Of a DNA stretch of 39,033 nt, positions 1 through 8,648 are shown piece by piece (positions within the stretch are counted from its first letter, which is position 1; every line of letters begins with the position of its first letter). Where the stretch lies: contig NZ_DATJCA010000023.1 in the NCBI RefSeq assembly GCF_035515035.1, positions 1-39,033 of the forward strand, in the 5' to 3' direction. The stretch is from Gelidibacter sp035515035 (lineage in GTDB: Bacteria > Bacteroidota > Bacteroidia > Flavobacteriales > Flavobacteriaceae). The notes beneath the pieces are model-generated. The model was not told the DNA's origin and searched no databases. It was given only the letters and a program-made list of their open reading frames with translations. A program made the translations under genes and the position numbers.

Positions 1-1
1 G

Positions 2-436
2 ATTTTTACCGGTAAGCACGAAACCAGCAGCGGTATGGGCGGCGTAGAACTTACCGCTGATGCCTTTGGTGCCGTTGTTTCTTGGTTTCCGGCCGTTTTG
101 GCCATTGCCGTATTTTTATTCGCATTTTCTACCATGGTATCGTGGTCGTATTACGGCATGCGTTCTTGGAGCTACCTATTTGGGAGAAGTAAAAAATTGG
201 AAATGGTTTATAAAATCTTGTATCTCGTCTTCGTGGTCTTAGGAGCATCCGTAAGTTTAGGAGCCGTTCTAAGTTTCGCCGATATGATGATTCTCGCTAT
301 GTCCTTTCCTAATATTATAGGCTTGTATATCATGGCTCCCGAAATAAATGCCGATATGAAAATTTATTGGCAAAAATTAAAAGAGGGAAAACTGTATATC
401 AACCCAAAATTTATCAAAGCGAAGGAATCTGAATAA
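2..436 (+). CDS. Sodium:alanine (AGCS family) symporter, C-terminal part
   Basis: The reading frame is open from base 2, so this is the 3' end of a gene that starts before the window; the ATG at 35 is internal. About 145 residues remain. The segment FAFSTMVSWSYYGMRSW is typical of the C-terminal part of alanine/glycine:cation symporters (AGCS), which import small amino acids with Na+ across the inner membrane. At least three hydrophobic membrane segments are visible, followed by a charged cytoplasmic tail ending in KAKESE. The next gene starts about 30 bp downstream on the same strand. The family call is fairly secure; the substrate is not determined by this fragment. Confidence 0.85.
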   Translation: MFTGKHETSSGMGGVELTADAFGAVVSWFPAVLAIAVFLFAFSTMVSWSYYGMRSWSYLFGRSKKLEMVYKILYLVFVVLGASVSLGAVLSFADMMILAMSFPNIIGLYIMAPEINADMKIYWQKLKEGKLYINPKFIKAKESE

Positions 437-467
437 AATTTTGTAAATTAATTTCTTTTTTAATTAG

Positions 468-1403
468 ATGCTCATGAAACCAATAGTATTGTTTACCCTA
501 ACTCTTATTTTGTCATTCAATCACCTTCTGAATGCTCAGCAAACCGATAAAAACCTGGAAAAAGGACTTCAAAATCTTGTAAAGGATTTTGAAGGCGAAG
601 TGGGCATTTACGTTTATAATCTTAAAACCAATCAGGAAGCTGGCATCAATGCCGATACCATTTTCCCAACGGCAAGTGTTGTAAAAGTTCCTATTTTGAT
701 TGAGGTTTTCAATCAGATCAAAGCAGGGAATTTACATCTTAAGGACACCATGGTTTATGATGCCAAGAGAAAATATGGCGGCTCTGGCTTGATGCAGTTT
801 TATAAGGATAGTACAGTAACCGATCTTCGCACCCTAGCCTCATTGATGATAACAGTGAGCGATAATACAACATCGTTGTGGTGTCAGGAACTCGTGGGTG
901 GTGGTGCGGTCATTAATAAAACCATGGACGATTTAGGCTTGGCGCATACCCGAGTGAACAGCCGTACGGAGGGCCGAACCAAAGATTGGGAAACCTATGG
1001 CTGGGGACAGACCACGCCACGAGAAATGGCTTCTTTACTGGTTAGAATGAGAAATAGGACCTTGGTTGATGCCGCATCCAGCGATGAAATGTACCGAATT
1101 ATGTCCAATTCTTTCTATACCGACTATTCGTTATCCCAAATTCCACCATACGTACAAACCGCAGCCAAACAGGGTATGGTCAATAAATCACGGTCGGAGT
1201 TGGTTATGGTCAATGCACCAAGTGGCGATTATGTGTTTTATATTGCCACAAAAAACAACGTTGATGAATCCTGGGAATTTGATAATAAGGCTTGGCAATT
1301 GCAAAGAACCATTTCCGCCTATCTCTGGCGGTATTTTGAACCAGAATCGGACTGGAAGCCTGCAACAGGATTTGTAGATTTAGTAACGGGACTAAGATAT
1401 TAA
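468..1403 (+). CDS. Secreted class A beta-lactamase-like serine hydrolase
   Basis: This 311-residue protein has an N-terminal signal sequence ending near LNAQ (residues 22-25) and the class A beta-lactamase/PBP-like fold motifs. SxxK is S70-VV-K73 (PTASVVKVP) and SDN is S131-D132-N133. The third motif, normally KTG, reads K234-Q235-G236. No clear Arg-x-Glu omega-loop motif is present; E168 is the nearest candidate for the deacylating Glu. Family members hydrolyse beta-lactams or act on peptidoglycan-like substrates in the periplasm. The altered third motif makes true beta-lactamase activity uncertain. A second ATG at 474 (Met3) is an equally good start. A related gene follows after a short gap, so the two are probably co-transcribed. 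The fold is secure; the substrate is open. Confidence 0.85.
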   Translation: MLMKPIVLFTLTLILSFNHLLNAQQTDKNLEKGLQNLVKDFEGEVGIYVYNLKTNQEAGINADTIFPTASVVKVPILIEVFNQIKAGNLHLKDTMVYDAKRKYGGSGLMQFYKDSTVTDLRTLASLMITVSDNTTSLWCQELVGGGAVINKTMDDLGLAHTRVNSRTEGRTKDWETYGWGQTTPREMASLLVRMRNRTLVDAASSDEMYRIMSNSFYTDYSLSQIPPYVQTAAKQGMVNKSRSELVMVNAPSGDYVFYIATKNNVDESWEFDNKAWQLQRTISAYLWRYFEPESDWKPATGFVDLVTGLRY

Positions 1404-1436
1404 CCATCAAATCAATCATTTTTGAAACCGGCAGCC

Positions 1437-2375
1437 ATGACAATCAGATTATTCCTCTTAATGCTATTTACCTTCTGTGGAAACTTACTCGCCCAAGACG
1501 TAACCGTTCCTAACTATTATACATCTGACCAAGAGCTTTCAAAAAAACTGATGGCCATTGTCAAAGACCTAGGATTGGATAAGGATTTTAACGTGGGCGA
1601 AGATGGCACGGAACAAATCTCCTTGGCTGTCATTGATCTGAATGGAGCGAAACCAAAATTGGGCGGGGTCAATTATGACAATTTTATTTACCCTGCTTCA
1701 GTTTACAAAATATATGTTGGGGCAGAAATCTTGAACCAAATCTCCAATGGACATCGCCATCTTGATGATCCTTATGTGGTACAATCTCCTAACGATGTGG
1801 ACAAGACCAAGGAAATTAAAAACGATCCCAGAGCTCTTTTGAAAGAGGGCGATAGCGTAACAGTCAACTACCTTTTGGACCTGATGATTACCCGCAGTGA
1901 TAACACGGCGTCCAATTGCTTGATTGATTTGGCGCAACGTCCAAAAATCAATACCCTGATGCATCAATATAATTGGCAGGGCAGCGAGGTGACTAGAAAG
2001 TTCTTGAGCAGGAAATTTGAAGATCCCGAATACGCCGAAGCTGAAGGGACGATGACCTGTGCGTTGCACGCCGCGGACTTTATGTACAAAGTTCAAACCA
2101 ATCAATTGTTAAACCCTTGGGTAAGTATGCAAATGAAATCCTTATTGGGCAGACAATTGGACAAAAGCAAACTTGCCGCAGGACTTCCTGATAATGCTAT
2201 GTTCTACCACAAAACCGGCTGGTGGTCTTATTGGACCAATGATGTAGGAATTGTGGATGACGGAGAGACCGCTTATATCATTGCCTGCTTTTTACCGATA
2301 AAGGAAGAGCTTGTATTGCCTCAGATGAAAGAACTTTCTAAACGTATCTATAATTTAATGAAATCAAGAAGTTAA
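1437..2375 (+). CDS. Second secreted class A beta-lactamase-like serine hydrolase
   Basis: The ATG at 1437 is preferred because it gives a clean signal peptide (MTIRLFLLMLFTFCGNLLAQ); a TTG at 1422 in frame would add five residues. The mature protein has all three class A serine hydrolase motifs: S88-VY-K91 (YPASVYKIY), S154-D-N156 (TRSDNTAS) and K259-T-G261 (YHKTGWW). It is only distantly like the gene before it, carrying a longer region ahead of SxxK, and is not a recent duplicate. It probably acts in the periplasm as a beta-lactamase-like or peptidoglycan-related hydrolase. It lies 33 bp after the preceding paralogue on the same strand. No terminator was recognised downstream; the galactose operon ends 78 bp further on, convergent to it. 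Confidence 0.83.
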   Translation: MTIRLFLLMLFTFCGNLLAQDVTVPNYYTSDQELSKKLMAIVKDLGLDKDFNVGEDGTEQISLAVIDLNGAKPKLGGVNYDNFIYPASVYKIYVGAEILNQISNGHRHLDDPYVVQSPNDVDKTKEIKNDPRALLKEGDSVTVNYLLDLMITRSDNTASNCLIDLAQRPKINTLMHQYNWQGSEVTRKFLSRKFEDPEYAEAEGTMTCALHAADFMYKVQTNQLLNPWVSMQMKSLLGRQLDKSKLAAGLPDNAMFYHKTGWWSYWTNDVGIVDDGETAYIIACFLPIKEELVLPQMKELSKRIYNLMKSRS

Positions 2376-2453
2376 AGATTAGAATTCATCAATTTTATAG
2401 CGCATTCGACAGGTTCCAAGACAATGTCATTTGGACCATACAAAAAATAGATT

Positions 2454-3476
2454 CTATACGATTAATGCTTTTAACCTTTCTACAGCCTGTTCTGCAGTGA
2501 TATCGCGTTGTGGGGAACCAAACATTTCATAGCCTACCATAAATTTCTTTACGGTGGCACTTCTCAATAGTGGCGGATAAAAACTCATATGCCAATGCCA
2601 ATGTGCATTGGAATCTCCATTGGTAGGCGCCTGATGAATGCCACTAGAATAAGGAAATGAGGTTTGAAATAGAGCATCATAAGCTTTTGTGATTTTAGAA
2701 ATAGCCTCTGCGAATGCCAAACTCTCACCGCCTGAGAGTTCTGAAATATCTTTATAATTCTTTTTAGGTGCAATCATGGTTTCAAAAGGCCATACGGCCC
2801 AAAATGGAGTGAGTACCACAAAATCATCGTTTTGATAAATAATACGTTCATCTACGTCAAGTTCCTGCTTTAAATAATCTCCCAAGAGACTGCTTTTATT
2901 TTTGTTATAATAAGTTCTTTGATGCTGATCTTTTTTCTCAACTTCATTGGGTAGTGTGGATTGGCTCCAAATTTGACCATGCGGGTGTGGATTGCTACAC
3001 CCCATCACCGCACCTTTATTTTCGAAGATCTGCACATAATTAATCAGATCATTTGACCCCAATAAGACATATTCCTTTTGCCATGCCTTTATCACCTTAT
3101 TAATATCCGCCACGTCCATATCTGCCAAACTCTTAGAGTGGTCCGGGCTAAAACAAACCACTTTGCAAATCCCTTGTTCACTTTCTGCAATGAACAAACC
3201 TTCGTTTACCGAAAACACGGGTGACGTTGTTTGAAGTGCAGCAAAATCATTGGTAAAAATAAAGACATCCTTATAATCTGGATTTTGCTCCCCATTAATT
3301 CGTGTATTACCGGCGCACAAATAGCAGGATGGATCGTGTGATGGCCGCTCTTCATCAGAAACAGCTTCGTTTTGCCCTTGCCAAGGCCGTTTAGCTCTGT
3401 GAGGTGACACCAATACCCATTCGCCAGTAAGGATATTATAACGCTTATGTGAATAGTCTTGTAAATTATTGTCCAT
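2454..3476 (-). CDS. galT: Galactose-1-phosphate uridylyltransferase
   Basis: This 340-residue protein has the full GalT signature. The nucleophile motif is CSNPHPHGQIW with H164-P-H166-x-Q168, matching the numbering of the E. coli enzyme, whose His166 forms the uridylyl intermediate. C51-xx-C54, H113 and H164 are candidate zinc ligands. The enzyme exchanges UMP between UDP-glucose and galactose-1-phosphate in the Leloir pathway in the cytoplasm. It is the last gene of the minus-strand galactose operon, 98 bp downstream of galK. That gap is longer than the others in the operon and carries degenerate TTGATTC-like repeats, so a second promoter or processing site is possible. The identification is secure. 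Confidence 0.95.
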   Translation of the reverse strand: MDNNLQDYSHKRYNILTGEWVLVSPHRAKRPWQGQNEAVSDEERPSHDPSCYLCAGNTRINGEQNPDYKDVFIFTNDFAALQTTSPVFSVNEGLFIAESEQGICKVVCFSPDHSKSLADMDVADINKVIKAWQKEYVLLGSNDLINYVQIFENKGAVMGCSNPHPHGQIWSQSTLPNEVEKKDQHQRTYYNKNKSSLLGDYLKQELDVDERIIYQNDDFVVLTPFWAVWPFETMIAPKKNYKDISELSGGESLAFAEAISKITKAYDALFQTSFPYSSGIHQAPTNGDSNAHWHWHMSFYPPLLRSATVKKFMVGYEMFGSPQRDITAEQAVERLKALIV

Positions 3477-3574
3477 GGTATTGAGATGTATAATTAATTT
3501 TTGTCATTCGGTTTTATATGGTGGGTCGTGAGTGGCGAGTCTTGAATCTTGGGTCTTGATCCTTTATTCTTGTT

Positions 3575-4726
3575 TTACTTTATCAAATGCGTTCCCTCGG
3601 AAAGTTTCACATCATAGATAGAACATTCCCTTCCAAACTCTTCTTTAAACTGCTTTGAAACTTCATTTTTGAATGCCTCCGTTCCACTCTTTCGAACTAA
3701 GTTGATGGTACAGCCACCAAAGCCGCCACCCATCATTCTAGCGCCAATAACATCCGAGCTTCCTTGTGCTTTCGTCACCAAAAAATCGAGTTCAGTACAG
3801 CTCACTTTGTATTGAGTACTCAAACCGTCATGAGATTGAAAAAGCAAATTTCCTAAAGTTCCCAAATCATCCTTTTCAATGGCTTCAGCAAACTTTTTCA
3901 CTCGATTATTTTCTTCAATAACGTATAGGGCTTTTTGATAATCGGCTTCGGATAGATCTTGTTTGATAGTGTCTAAATTAGTTTTTGTAGCGTCTCTTAA
4001 AGCTACAACTCCTAGTAATTTGGATACGTTTTCACAAACTTCACGACGGTCATTATAAGCGGTCTCAGCCAAATCATGCTTGACATTGGTGTTTATGAGC
4101 ATCAACTCATAATCCTTAAAATCGATTTCATAGGGTTTGGAGGTCACAGTCCTACAATCCAAAAGTAGCGCACTATCTTCAATGCCAAACATACTCGCAT
4201 ACTGATCCATAATGCCACATTTTACACCGGCATAATTGTGTTCGGCTTTTTGGGACACCAAAATCATCTCTTCTTTGGATAAGCCAAGACTAAAAAGCTC
4301 ATTGATACCAAAAACGAAACTATTTTCTAATGCCGCCGAAGAGGACATGCCTGCACCACCGGGAATATTTCCAGAAAAAACCGCATTAAAATTACTCAAG
4401 GTTTTCCCGAGTACTTTTAATTCTGCGACAACACCTAAAATATAATTCCGCCAATCGCCATTTTTTATCGGGTTGATCTTGTCTAAAGCAAACTCATAAA
4501 GTTCACCTTTATTTAAGGCGAAAACCTTACTGGTGTTTACTTCACTTTTTTGAATGGCCAATGCAATACCTTTGTCTATAGCAGCAGGAAATACAAAACC
4601 CTCATTATAATCAGTATGTTCTCCAATAAGATTGATTCGTCCCGGAGAAAACACGATTAATGGTTCCGAAAGGAATTGGTCCTTAAAACTGATGGTGACT
4701 TCATTGATGAGTTTATTCTTCTCCAT
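3575..4726 (-). CDS. galK: Galactokinase
   Basis: The start is set at 4726 (MEKNKLINEV), 2 bp after the stop of the upstream symporter; an upstream in-frame ATG at 4768 would overlap the symporter and adds no conserved sequence. The 383-residue protein is a GHMP kinase with the galactokinase signature GRINLIGEHTDYNEG (residues 29-43). The ATP-binding motif is GGAGMSSSAALE (123-134), the catalytic Asp174 lies in GIMDQYAS, and the C-terminal glycine motif is MMGGGFGGCT. It phosphorylates galactose taken up by the neighbouring symporter, giving galactose-1-phosphate for GalT. Spacing to the symporter suggests translational coupling. The identification is secure. Confidence 0.96.
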   Translation of the reverse strand: MEKNKLINEVTISFKDQFLSEPLIVFSPGRINLIGEHTDYNEGFVFPAAIDKGIALAIQKSEVNTSKVFALNKGELYEFALDKINPIKNGDWRNYILGVVAELKVLGKTLSNFNAVFSGNIPGGAGMSSSAALENSFVFGINELFSLGLSKEEMILVSQKAEHNYAGVKCGIMDQYASMFGIEDSALLLDCRTVTSKPYEIDFKDYELMLINTNVKHDLAETAYNDRREVCENVSKLLGVVALRDATKTNLDTIKQDLSEADYQKALYVIEENNRVKKFAEAIEKDDLGTLGNLLFQSHDGLSTQYKVSCTELDFLVTKAQGSSDVIGARMMGGGFGGCTINLVRKSGTEAFKNEVSKQFKEEFGRECSIYDVKLSEGTHLIK

Positions 4727-4728
4727 AT

Positions 4729-6375
4729 CTAAGCGAAATAAATATAAATACCTACAACAAGTAAACATATTATAACGCCTACCTGCTTAACATATTTCCA
4801 TGGGGTAATGTCCACCTGTTTGGTGTATTCTTGTATATAAGGTTCTTTTCTTGGTCTTAATTTTCCGATTATCAACATGATGGCAATGTTCATGACAAAT
4901 AAAATCGCCATAATATCCAAAAAGTGAGGATATGCTTGCGCTTTTACTAACGCTAATGCCGCCTCGTCTGTAATACCAGAAGCAGCAGCTTTATCAAGCG
5001 CTTTTCCAATGAAATAAGGTTGAAGGAAGAATTGGCTGATGATATATAAAACACATCCAGAGACTAATCCCACTTTGGCCGCAATGGCCGGCACCCGTTT
5101 AGTAGTATAACCAACCACAATGATGGTGAGGATAGGGATGCTATAAATACCGTTAATTTCCTGTAGGTAAGCAAATAAACTACCCGCTTTGGCAATAAAT
5201 GGTGCAATAAACATGGCCGCAATGGCCAATATAATTCCAAATATCTTACCATACTTCACCACAGTTTTCTCATCGGCTTCTTTATTGATGTGCTGCTTGT
5301 AAACGTCAATCCCGAACAAGGTGACGGAACTGTTCAACACACTATTGAACGAACTTAAAATAGCGCCAAAAATTACCGCAGCAAAAAAACCGACCCATGC
5401 CGACGGCAGTACTTTTTTAACCAGCATTGGGTAGGCACTATCAGCATTTTCCAAAGTTCCTTGAAACATGTGATAAGCAATCAATCCTGGCAACACCACA
5501 ATGATGGGCCCCAATATTTTGATAAATCCGGCCAACATCAATCCTTTTTGGCCTTCTACCAAGTTTTTCGCACCCAGCGCTCTCTGAATAATTTGCTGGT
5601 TGGTACCCCAATAAAATAAATTGACCAACATCATCCCCGTGAAAATCGTGTAAAATGGCACCGGATCTGTCGGTCCTCCCATCGATTTGAATTTATCGGG
5701 ATTTTCAGTGACCACTTCTGATAGTCCAGCTAAAATATCACCATCGCCAATCATCATCAAACCAAAAATAGGAATCAACACCCCACCTGCCAACAATCCG
5801 ATGGCATTGATAGAATCGGATACCGCCACGGCTTTCAAACCTCCAAAAACAGCATAGATAGAACCGATGATGCCAATCCCCCAAACACAGATCCAAATAG
5901 ACTGGGCTTGCGTGACACCGAGCAATTCGGGTACATCAAACATCCCACTGATGGCAAGCGATCCTGAATATAAAATCACTGGTAACAAAACCACGACATA
6001 ACCGGATAGGAACAACACCGAGGTCAATGTTTTGGTCGTGACGTCAAACCGTTCTGCCAAAAAGCCAGGGACAGTGGTCAAACCTCCTTTTAAATATCTT
6101 GGCAACAAAAATATAGCCGTCAACACCATGGCCACGGCCGCCAATGTTTCCCAAACCATTACCGATAATCCGCTTTGGTAGGCCGATCCGTTGAGACCAA
6201 CCAACTGTTCCGTAGAAAGATTGGTCAGCAATAAAGACCCTGCAACGACGCCTGCGGTTAAACTTCGTCCGCCTAGAAAATACCCATCTGAAGAGGACTC
6301 GTCGGTTTTTCGTGTTTTTAAATATGAGATTACGGCGACAAGGGCTGTAAAACCTACAAAGGTTAAAAATTGCAT
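4729..6375 (-). CDS. SGLT-type sodium:sugar (probably galactose) symporter
   Basis: This is a 548-residue polytopic membrane protein of the solute:sodium symporter (SSS) family, close in length to the Vibrio sodium/galactose transporter vSGLT (about 540 residues). The N-terminal helix segment NLSTEQLVGLNGSAYQSG resembles the broken first core helix of SGLT proteins, and about 14 hydrophobic segments are visible. It lies between galM (14 bp upstream) and galK (2 bp downstream) on the same strand, so galactose is the most likely substrate, imported with Na+ across the inner membrane. Substrate assignment rests mainly on this context; glucose or another hexose cannot be excluded. Confidence 0.88.
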   Translation of the reverse strand: MQFLTFVGFTALVAVISYLKTRKTDESSSDGYFLGGRSLTAGVVAGSLLLTNLSTEQLVGLNGSAYQSGLSVMVWETLAAVAMVLTAIFLLPRYLKGGLTTVPGFLAERFDVTTKTLTSVLFLSGYVVVLLPVILYSGSLAISGMFDVPELLGVTQAQSIWICVWGIGIIGSIYAVFGGLKAVAVSDSINAIGLLAGGVLIPIFGLMMIGDGDILAGLSEVVTENPDKFKSMGGPTDPVPFYTIFTGMMLVNLFYWGTNQQIIQRALGAKNLVEGQKGLMLAGFIKILGPIIVVLPGLIAYHMFQGTLENADSAYPMLVKKVLPSAWVGFFAAVIFGAILSSFNSVLNSSVTLFGIDVYKQHINKEADEKTVVKYGKIFGIILAIAAMFIAPFIAKAGSLFAYLQEINGIYSIPILTIIVVGYTTKRVPAIAAKVGLVSGCVLYIISQFFLQPYFIGKALDKAAASGITDEAALALVKAQAYPHFLDIMAILFVMNIAIMLIIGKLRPRKEPYIQEYTKQVDITPWKYVKQVGVIICLLVVGIYIYFA

Positions 6376-6389
6376 AGTTATGTGGTTAG

Positions 6390-7304
6390 TTAGTTGTTTT
6401 TTATAGTCTTACTGTTTTCAAAAGCAATTGTCCATTTGACATGGTAATGTCCTTTAGGTGATAGGATTTGAAGGCCCATCATATTATTAAAACTGTTATT
6501 CGCACCCGTCATCGGCTCAATGGCAATAACATCTGGTATGTCCGGCGTATATAATTGTAAATAATTCTCCTGTGATGTCGAACTTATTTCCAAGCGATAG
6601 TCTGGTGTTAAAAACTCCACTGTATCGGATTCGAGAATATATCCATCATCTAGTTTTACGTCTTTAAGTTGATAAGGCATATCCATATCAAAAGGGATTG
6701 TGCCAGAAATGATCTGTTGCTGGTCATGTAAAAACTGGGTCTTACTTTCAAAATTTAAATGGCTTTCCTTCAGATTTTTACTTTCAAAATAAGGATGCCA
6801 TCCCAAAACAAATGGGAACGGTTTTATATCCTGATTGGTAATTTCTACGGCAAGGCTAAACTTATCTCGAGTCAATTTATAAATCAATTGGATCTGAAAC
6901 CGAAAGGGGAAACCCTTATTTGTGCCGTTATGAGTAAATTGTAAGGTAATCTCTCCCGAATCGGGAGTTAGTTCTTGGTCAACAAGATCAAATATTTTGT
7001 CATACACTATCCCATGAAGCGCATTGTTTTTATCGGTTTCGTTACAATTTAGAATATAGTCAGTGCCATTAAATGTATATTTCCCATCCTTAATTCTATT
7101 CGCAAACGGAAACAAGATAGACGATGCGTAATTCTTTCCATAATTAGATGGATGGAAATCGGCAAGCACCTTTATCCCATCAAATTCCAGCCCACTCATT
7201 CGGCCGCCTTGATTAAGACAAAGTGTAGCTTTTGAGGTGTTCTGGGAATTGGCAATTACTAAAAATCGCAATCCATTTTCTTCTTTTTCAGTGAGTGTGT
7301 ACAA
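6390..7304 (-). CDS. galM: Aldose 1-epimerase (mutarotase)
   Basis: This 304-residue protein belongs to the galactose mutarotase superfamily. Conserved segments are NNALHGIVYDK (catalytic His region), FVLGWHPYFES (second His) and the late acidic segment VIAIEPMTGANNSF, whose Glu is the likely general base. The enzyme interconverts alpha and beta anomers so that imported beta-galactose can be used by galactokinase. It starts 4 bp after the stop of the GntR regulator and ends 14 bp before the sodium symporter, so it is inside the galactose operon. No signal peptide is seen, indicating a cytoplasmic enzyme. Confidence 0.9.
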   Translation of the reverse strand: MYTLTEKEENGLRFLVIANSQNTSKATLCLNQGGRMSGLEFDGIKVLADFHPSNYGKNYASSILFPFANRIKDGKYTFNGTDYILNCNETDKNNALHGIVYDKIFDLVDQELTPDSGEITLQFTHNGTNKGFPFRFQIQLIYKLTRDKFSLAVEITNQDIKPFPFVLGWHPYFESKNLKESHLNFESKTQFLHDQQQIISGTIPFDMDMPYQLKDVKLDDGYILESDTVEFLTPDYRLEISSTSQENYLQLYTPDIPDVIAIEPMTGANNSFNNMMGLQILSPKGHYHVKWTIAFENSKTIKNN

Positions 7305-7308
7305 GCGC

Positions 7309-8307
7309 TTATATCGATTTTCTAATAATTAAACGGTTCGGGTTTTCTACTTGGGCAAATTCCTTGTTTAAAATCATTTGCGCCAAACGTTGTCCCATGA
7401 GAATAAAATCGGTGGAGATGGTGGTGATGCCACCTTCAACAATTTCCTTTAATAGGGTATCATTATAGGAAATTAGTCCAATGTCCTTGGCAATGGTTAG
7501 ACCTTGTTCTTTAATGCGTTTTATAATGCGAATTAAATTTTTATCGTCCAAGACAATATAAAGTTCTCCTGAGGTCAATTCTCTATTCATAAAGTTATCA
7601 ATTACCTCATAATCTAGACCCTGATGCTCGCAAAATAATTTGAACCCGGTCAAAATGCCTTCGGGTTGACGCGCTGCAGGGTATAATAAAACCATTTTTT
7701 GATAAGGTCTTATTTTCCTGAGTGCCGTTTCAAGACCTTGGTAAATGTCTTGTTTGAAATTTTGAAATATTGATGGGTACTCCTTTAGATCTGGATTTGT
7801 TTGATCTAAAATATACACCTTCTCCTTTGGCAATCGCTCTATAATTTGCCTCGTATTTTTAAGATTTGCTGGCATAATCACATAAGTGGTATAATTGCCC
7901 ACATTGTCATTGATCAGCTTGCTGAACATCTCAAGATTAAAATGATGAAAGAAAATATCCACTTGGATATTTTCACCTAAATTGGATAGAAAGGAGTTAT
8001 ACAAATCCTCCTTAAAGGAATTAAACTCGTCAAATAATAAAAATATTTTTTGATTAACGTCCACATCTTCACTGTTGACATAATAGCCCTTCCCAACGAT
8101 GGAATGGATGATGCCCCGCGTCTTCAATTCATTGAACGCCGTAAGTACGGTATCTCTTGAAAGTGAATTTTGAGTCTTGATGTGGTTTAGGGAAGGAAGT
8201 CGATCTCCTTTTTTCAAAGTACCGTCAAGAATGGCCGCCTCAATAGAAGCCACGATTTGTTTGTACTTGGGAATTCCAGATTTTTCTTTAACTGCAACAA
8301 TTCTCAT
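7309..8307 (-). CDS. GntR-type regulator with sugar-binding-protein-like sensor domain, probable galactose operon repressor
   Basis: Residues 1-75 form a GntR winged helix-turn-helix, with IPKYKQIVASIEAAILDG and LKKGDRLPSLNHIK typical of the family. The remaining 250 residues resemble the periplasmic-binding-protein-like (LacI-type) ligand domain rather than the usual FadR or UTRA domains. It is the first gene of the galactose operon and most likely senses a galactose-derived ligand. The start codon lies only 4 bp after a TAAATTTG -7 box on the minus strand, implying a leaderless or near-leaderless message. A 12-bp half-site (8316-8327) overlaps that promoter, so autoregulation is likely. The regulatory target is inferred from position. 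Confidence 0.85.
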   Translation of the reverse strand: MRIVAVKEKSGIPKYKQIVASIEAAILDGTLKKGDRLPSLNHIKTQNSLSRDTVLTAFNELKTRGIIHSIVGKGYYVNSEDVDVNQKIFLLFDEFNSFKEDLYNSFLSNLGENIQVDIFFHHFNLEMFSKLINDNVGNYTTYVIMPANLKNTRQIIERLPKEKVYILDQTNPDLKEYPSIFQNFKQDIYQGLETALRKIRPYQKMVLLYPAARQPEGILTGFKLFCEHQGLDYEVIDNFMNRELTSGELYIVLDDKNLIRIIKRIKEQGLTIAKDIGLISYNDTLLKEIVEGGITTISTDFILMGQRLAQMILNKEFAQVENPNRLIIRKSI

Positions 8308-8311
8308 ATAA

Positions 8312-8341
8312 CAAATTTAAAGGAATTTATCACATAAACAA
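8312..8341 (-). promoter_or_regulatory. Promoter of the galactose operon
   Basis: Read on the minus strand, TTG (8339-8341), a 19-bp spacer and TAAATTTG (8312-8319) match the Bacteroidetes housekeeping consensus TTG-N19-TAnnTTTG exactly. The GntR start codon is at 8307, so transcription would begin at or next to the ATG. Confidence 0.7.
8316..8327. promoter_or_regulatory. Candidate operator half-site overlapping the gal promoter
   Basis: TTTAAAGGAATT at this position is the exact reverse complement of AATTCCTTTAAA at 8437-8448, and it overlaps the -7 box of the gal promoter. A 10/12 variant lies at 8561-8572. Binding by the neighbouring GntR protein is inferred, not shown. Confidence 0.45.
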
Positions 8342-8436
8342 ACTGGTGGGTACTGGTTGTTATTTCTTGGCAAACAGACCAAAATGATAACAAAATCATG
8401 CATTTAAAACTTTCTCTTTTAGGTTTGTCGTTGTCT

Positions 8437-8448
8437 AATTCCTTTAAA
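8437..8448. promoter_or_regulatory. Candidate distal operator half-site
   Basis: AATTCCTTTAAA is a perfect 12-bp inverted copy of 8316-8327, 121 bp away, in the divergent region between the GntR regulator and an outer-membrane protein gene. The spacing is compatible with looping between two sites. The rest of the 341-bp region 8308-8648 shows no gene. Confidence 0.4.
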
Positions 8449-8617
8449 ATCATTTTTTTAACCTTTTGAATTTCAATTGCAGATATCTTGGAGAAATCGG
8501 CATTATCAATTACTTATATGGGGCAGGATTTATTCCAATACAGCTTTTTTTTCTACGTAATTTTAAGGAATGCTTCAGAAACTGCATGACCAACGGCATG
8601 TCTCTAAGCTCACCAAT

Positions 8618-8625
8618 TATATTTA
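8618..8625 (+). promoter_or_regulatory. Weak -7 box before the outer-membrane protein gene
   Basis: TATATTTA matches TAnnTTTG at seven of eight positions, 23 bp before the ATG at 8649. No TTG was found at the expected upstream distance, so this is tentative. Confidence 0.3.
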
Positions 8626-8648
8626 AAAGTAAATATTAAATCCAAAAA

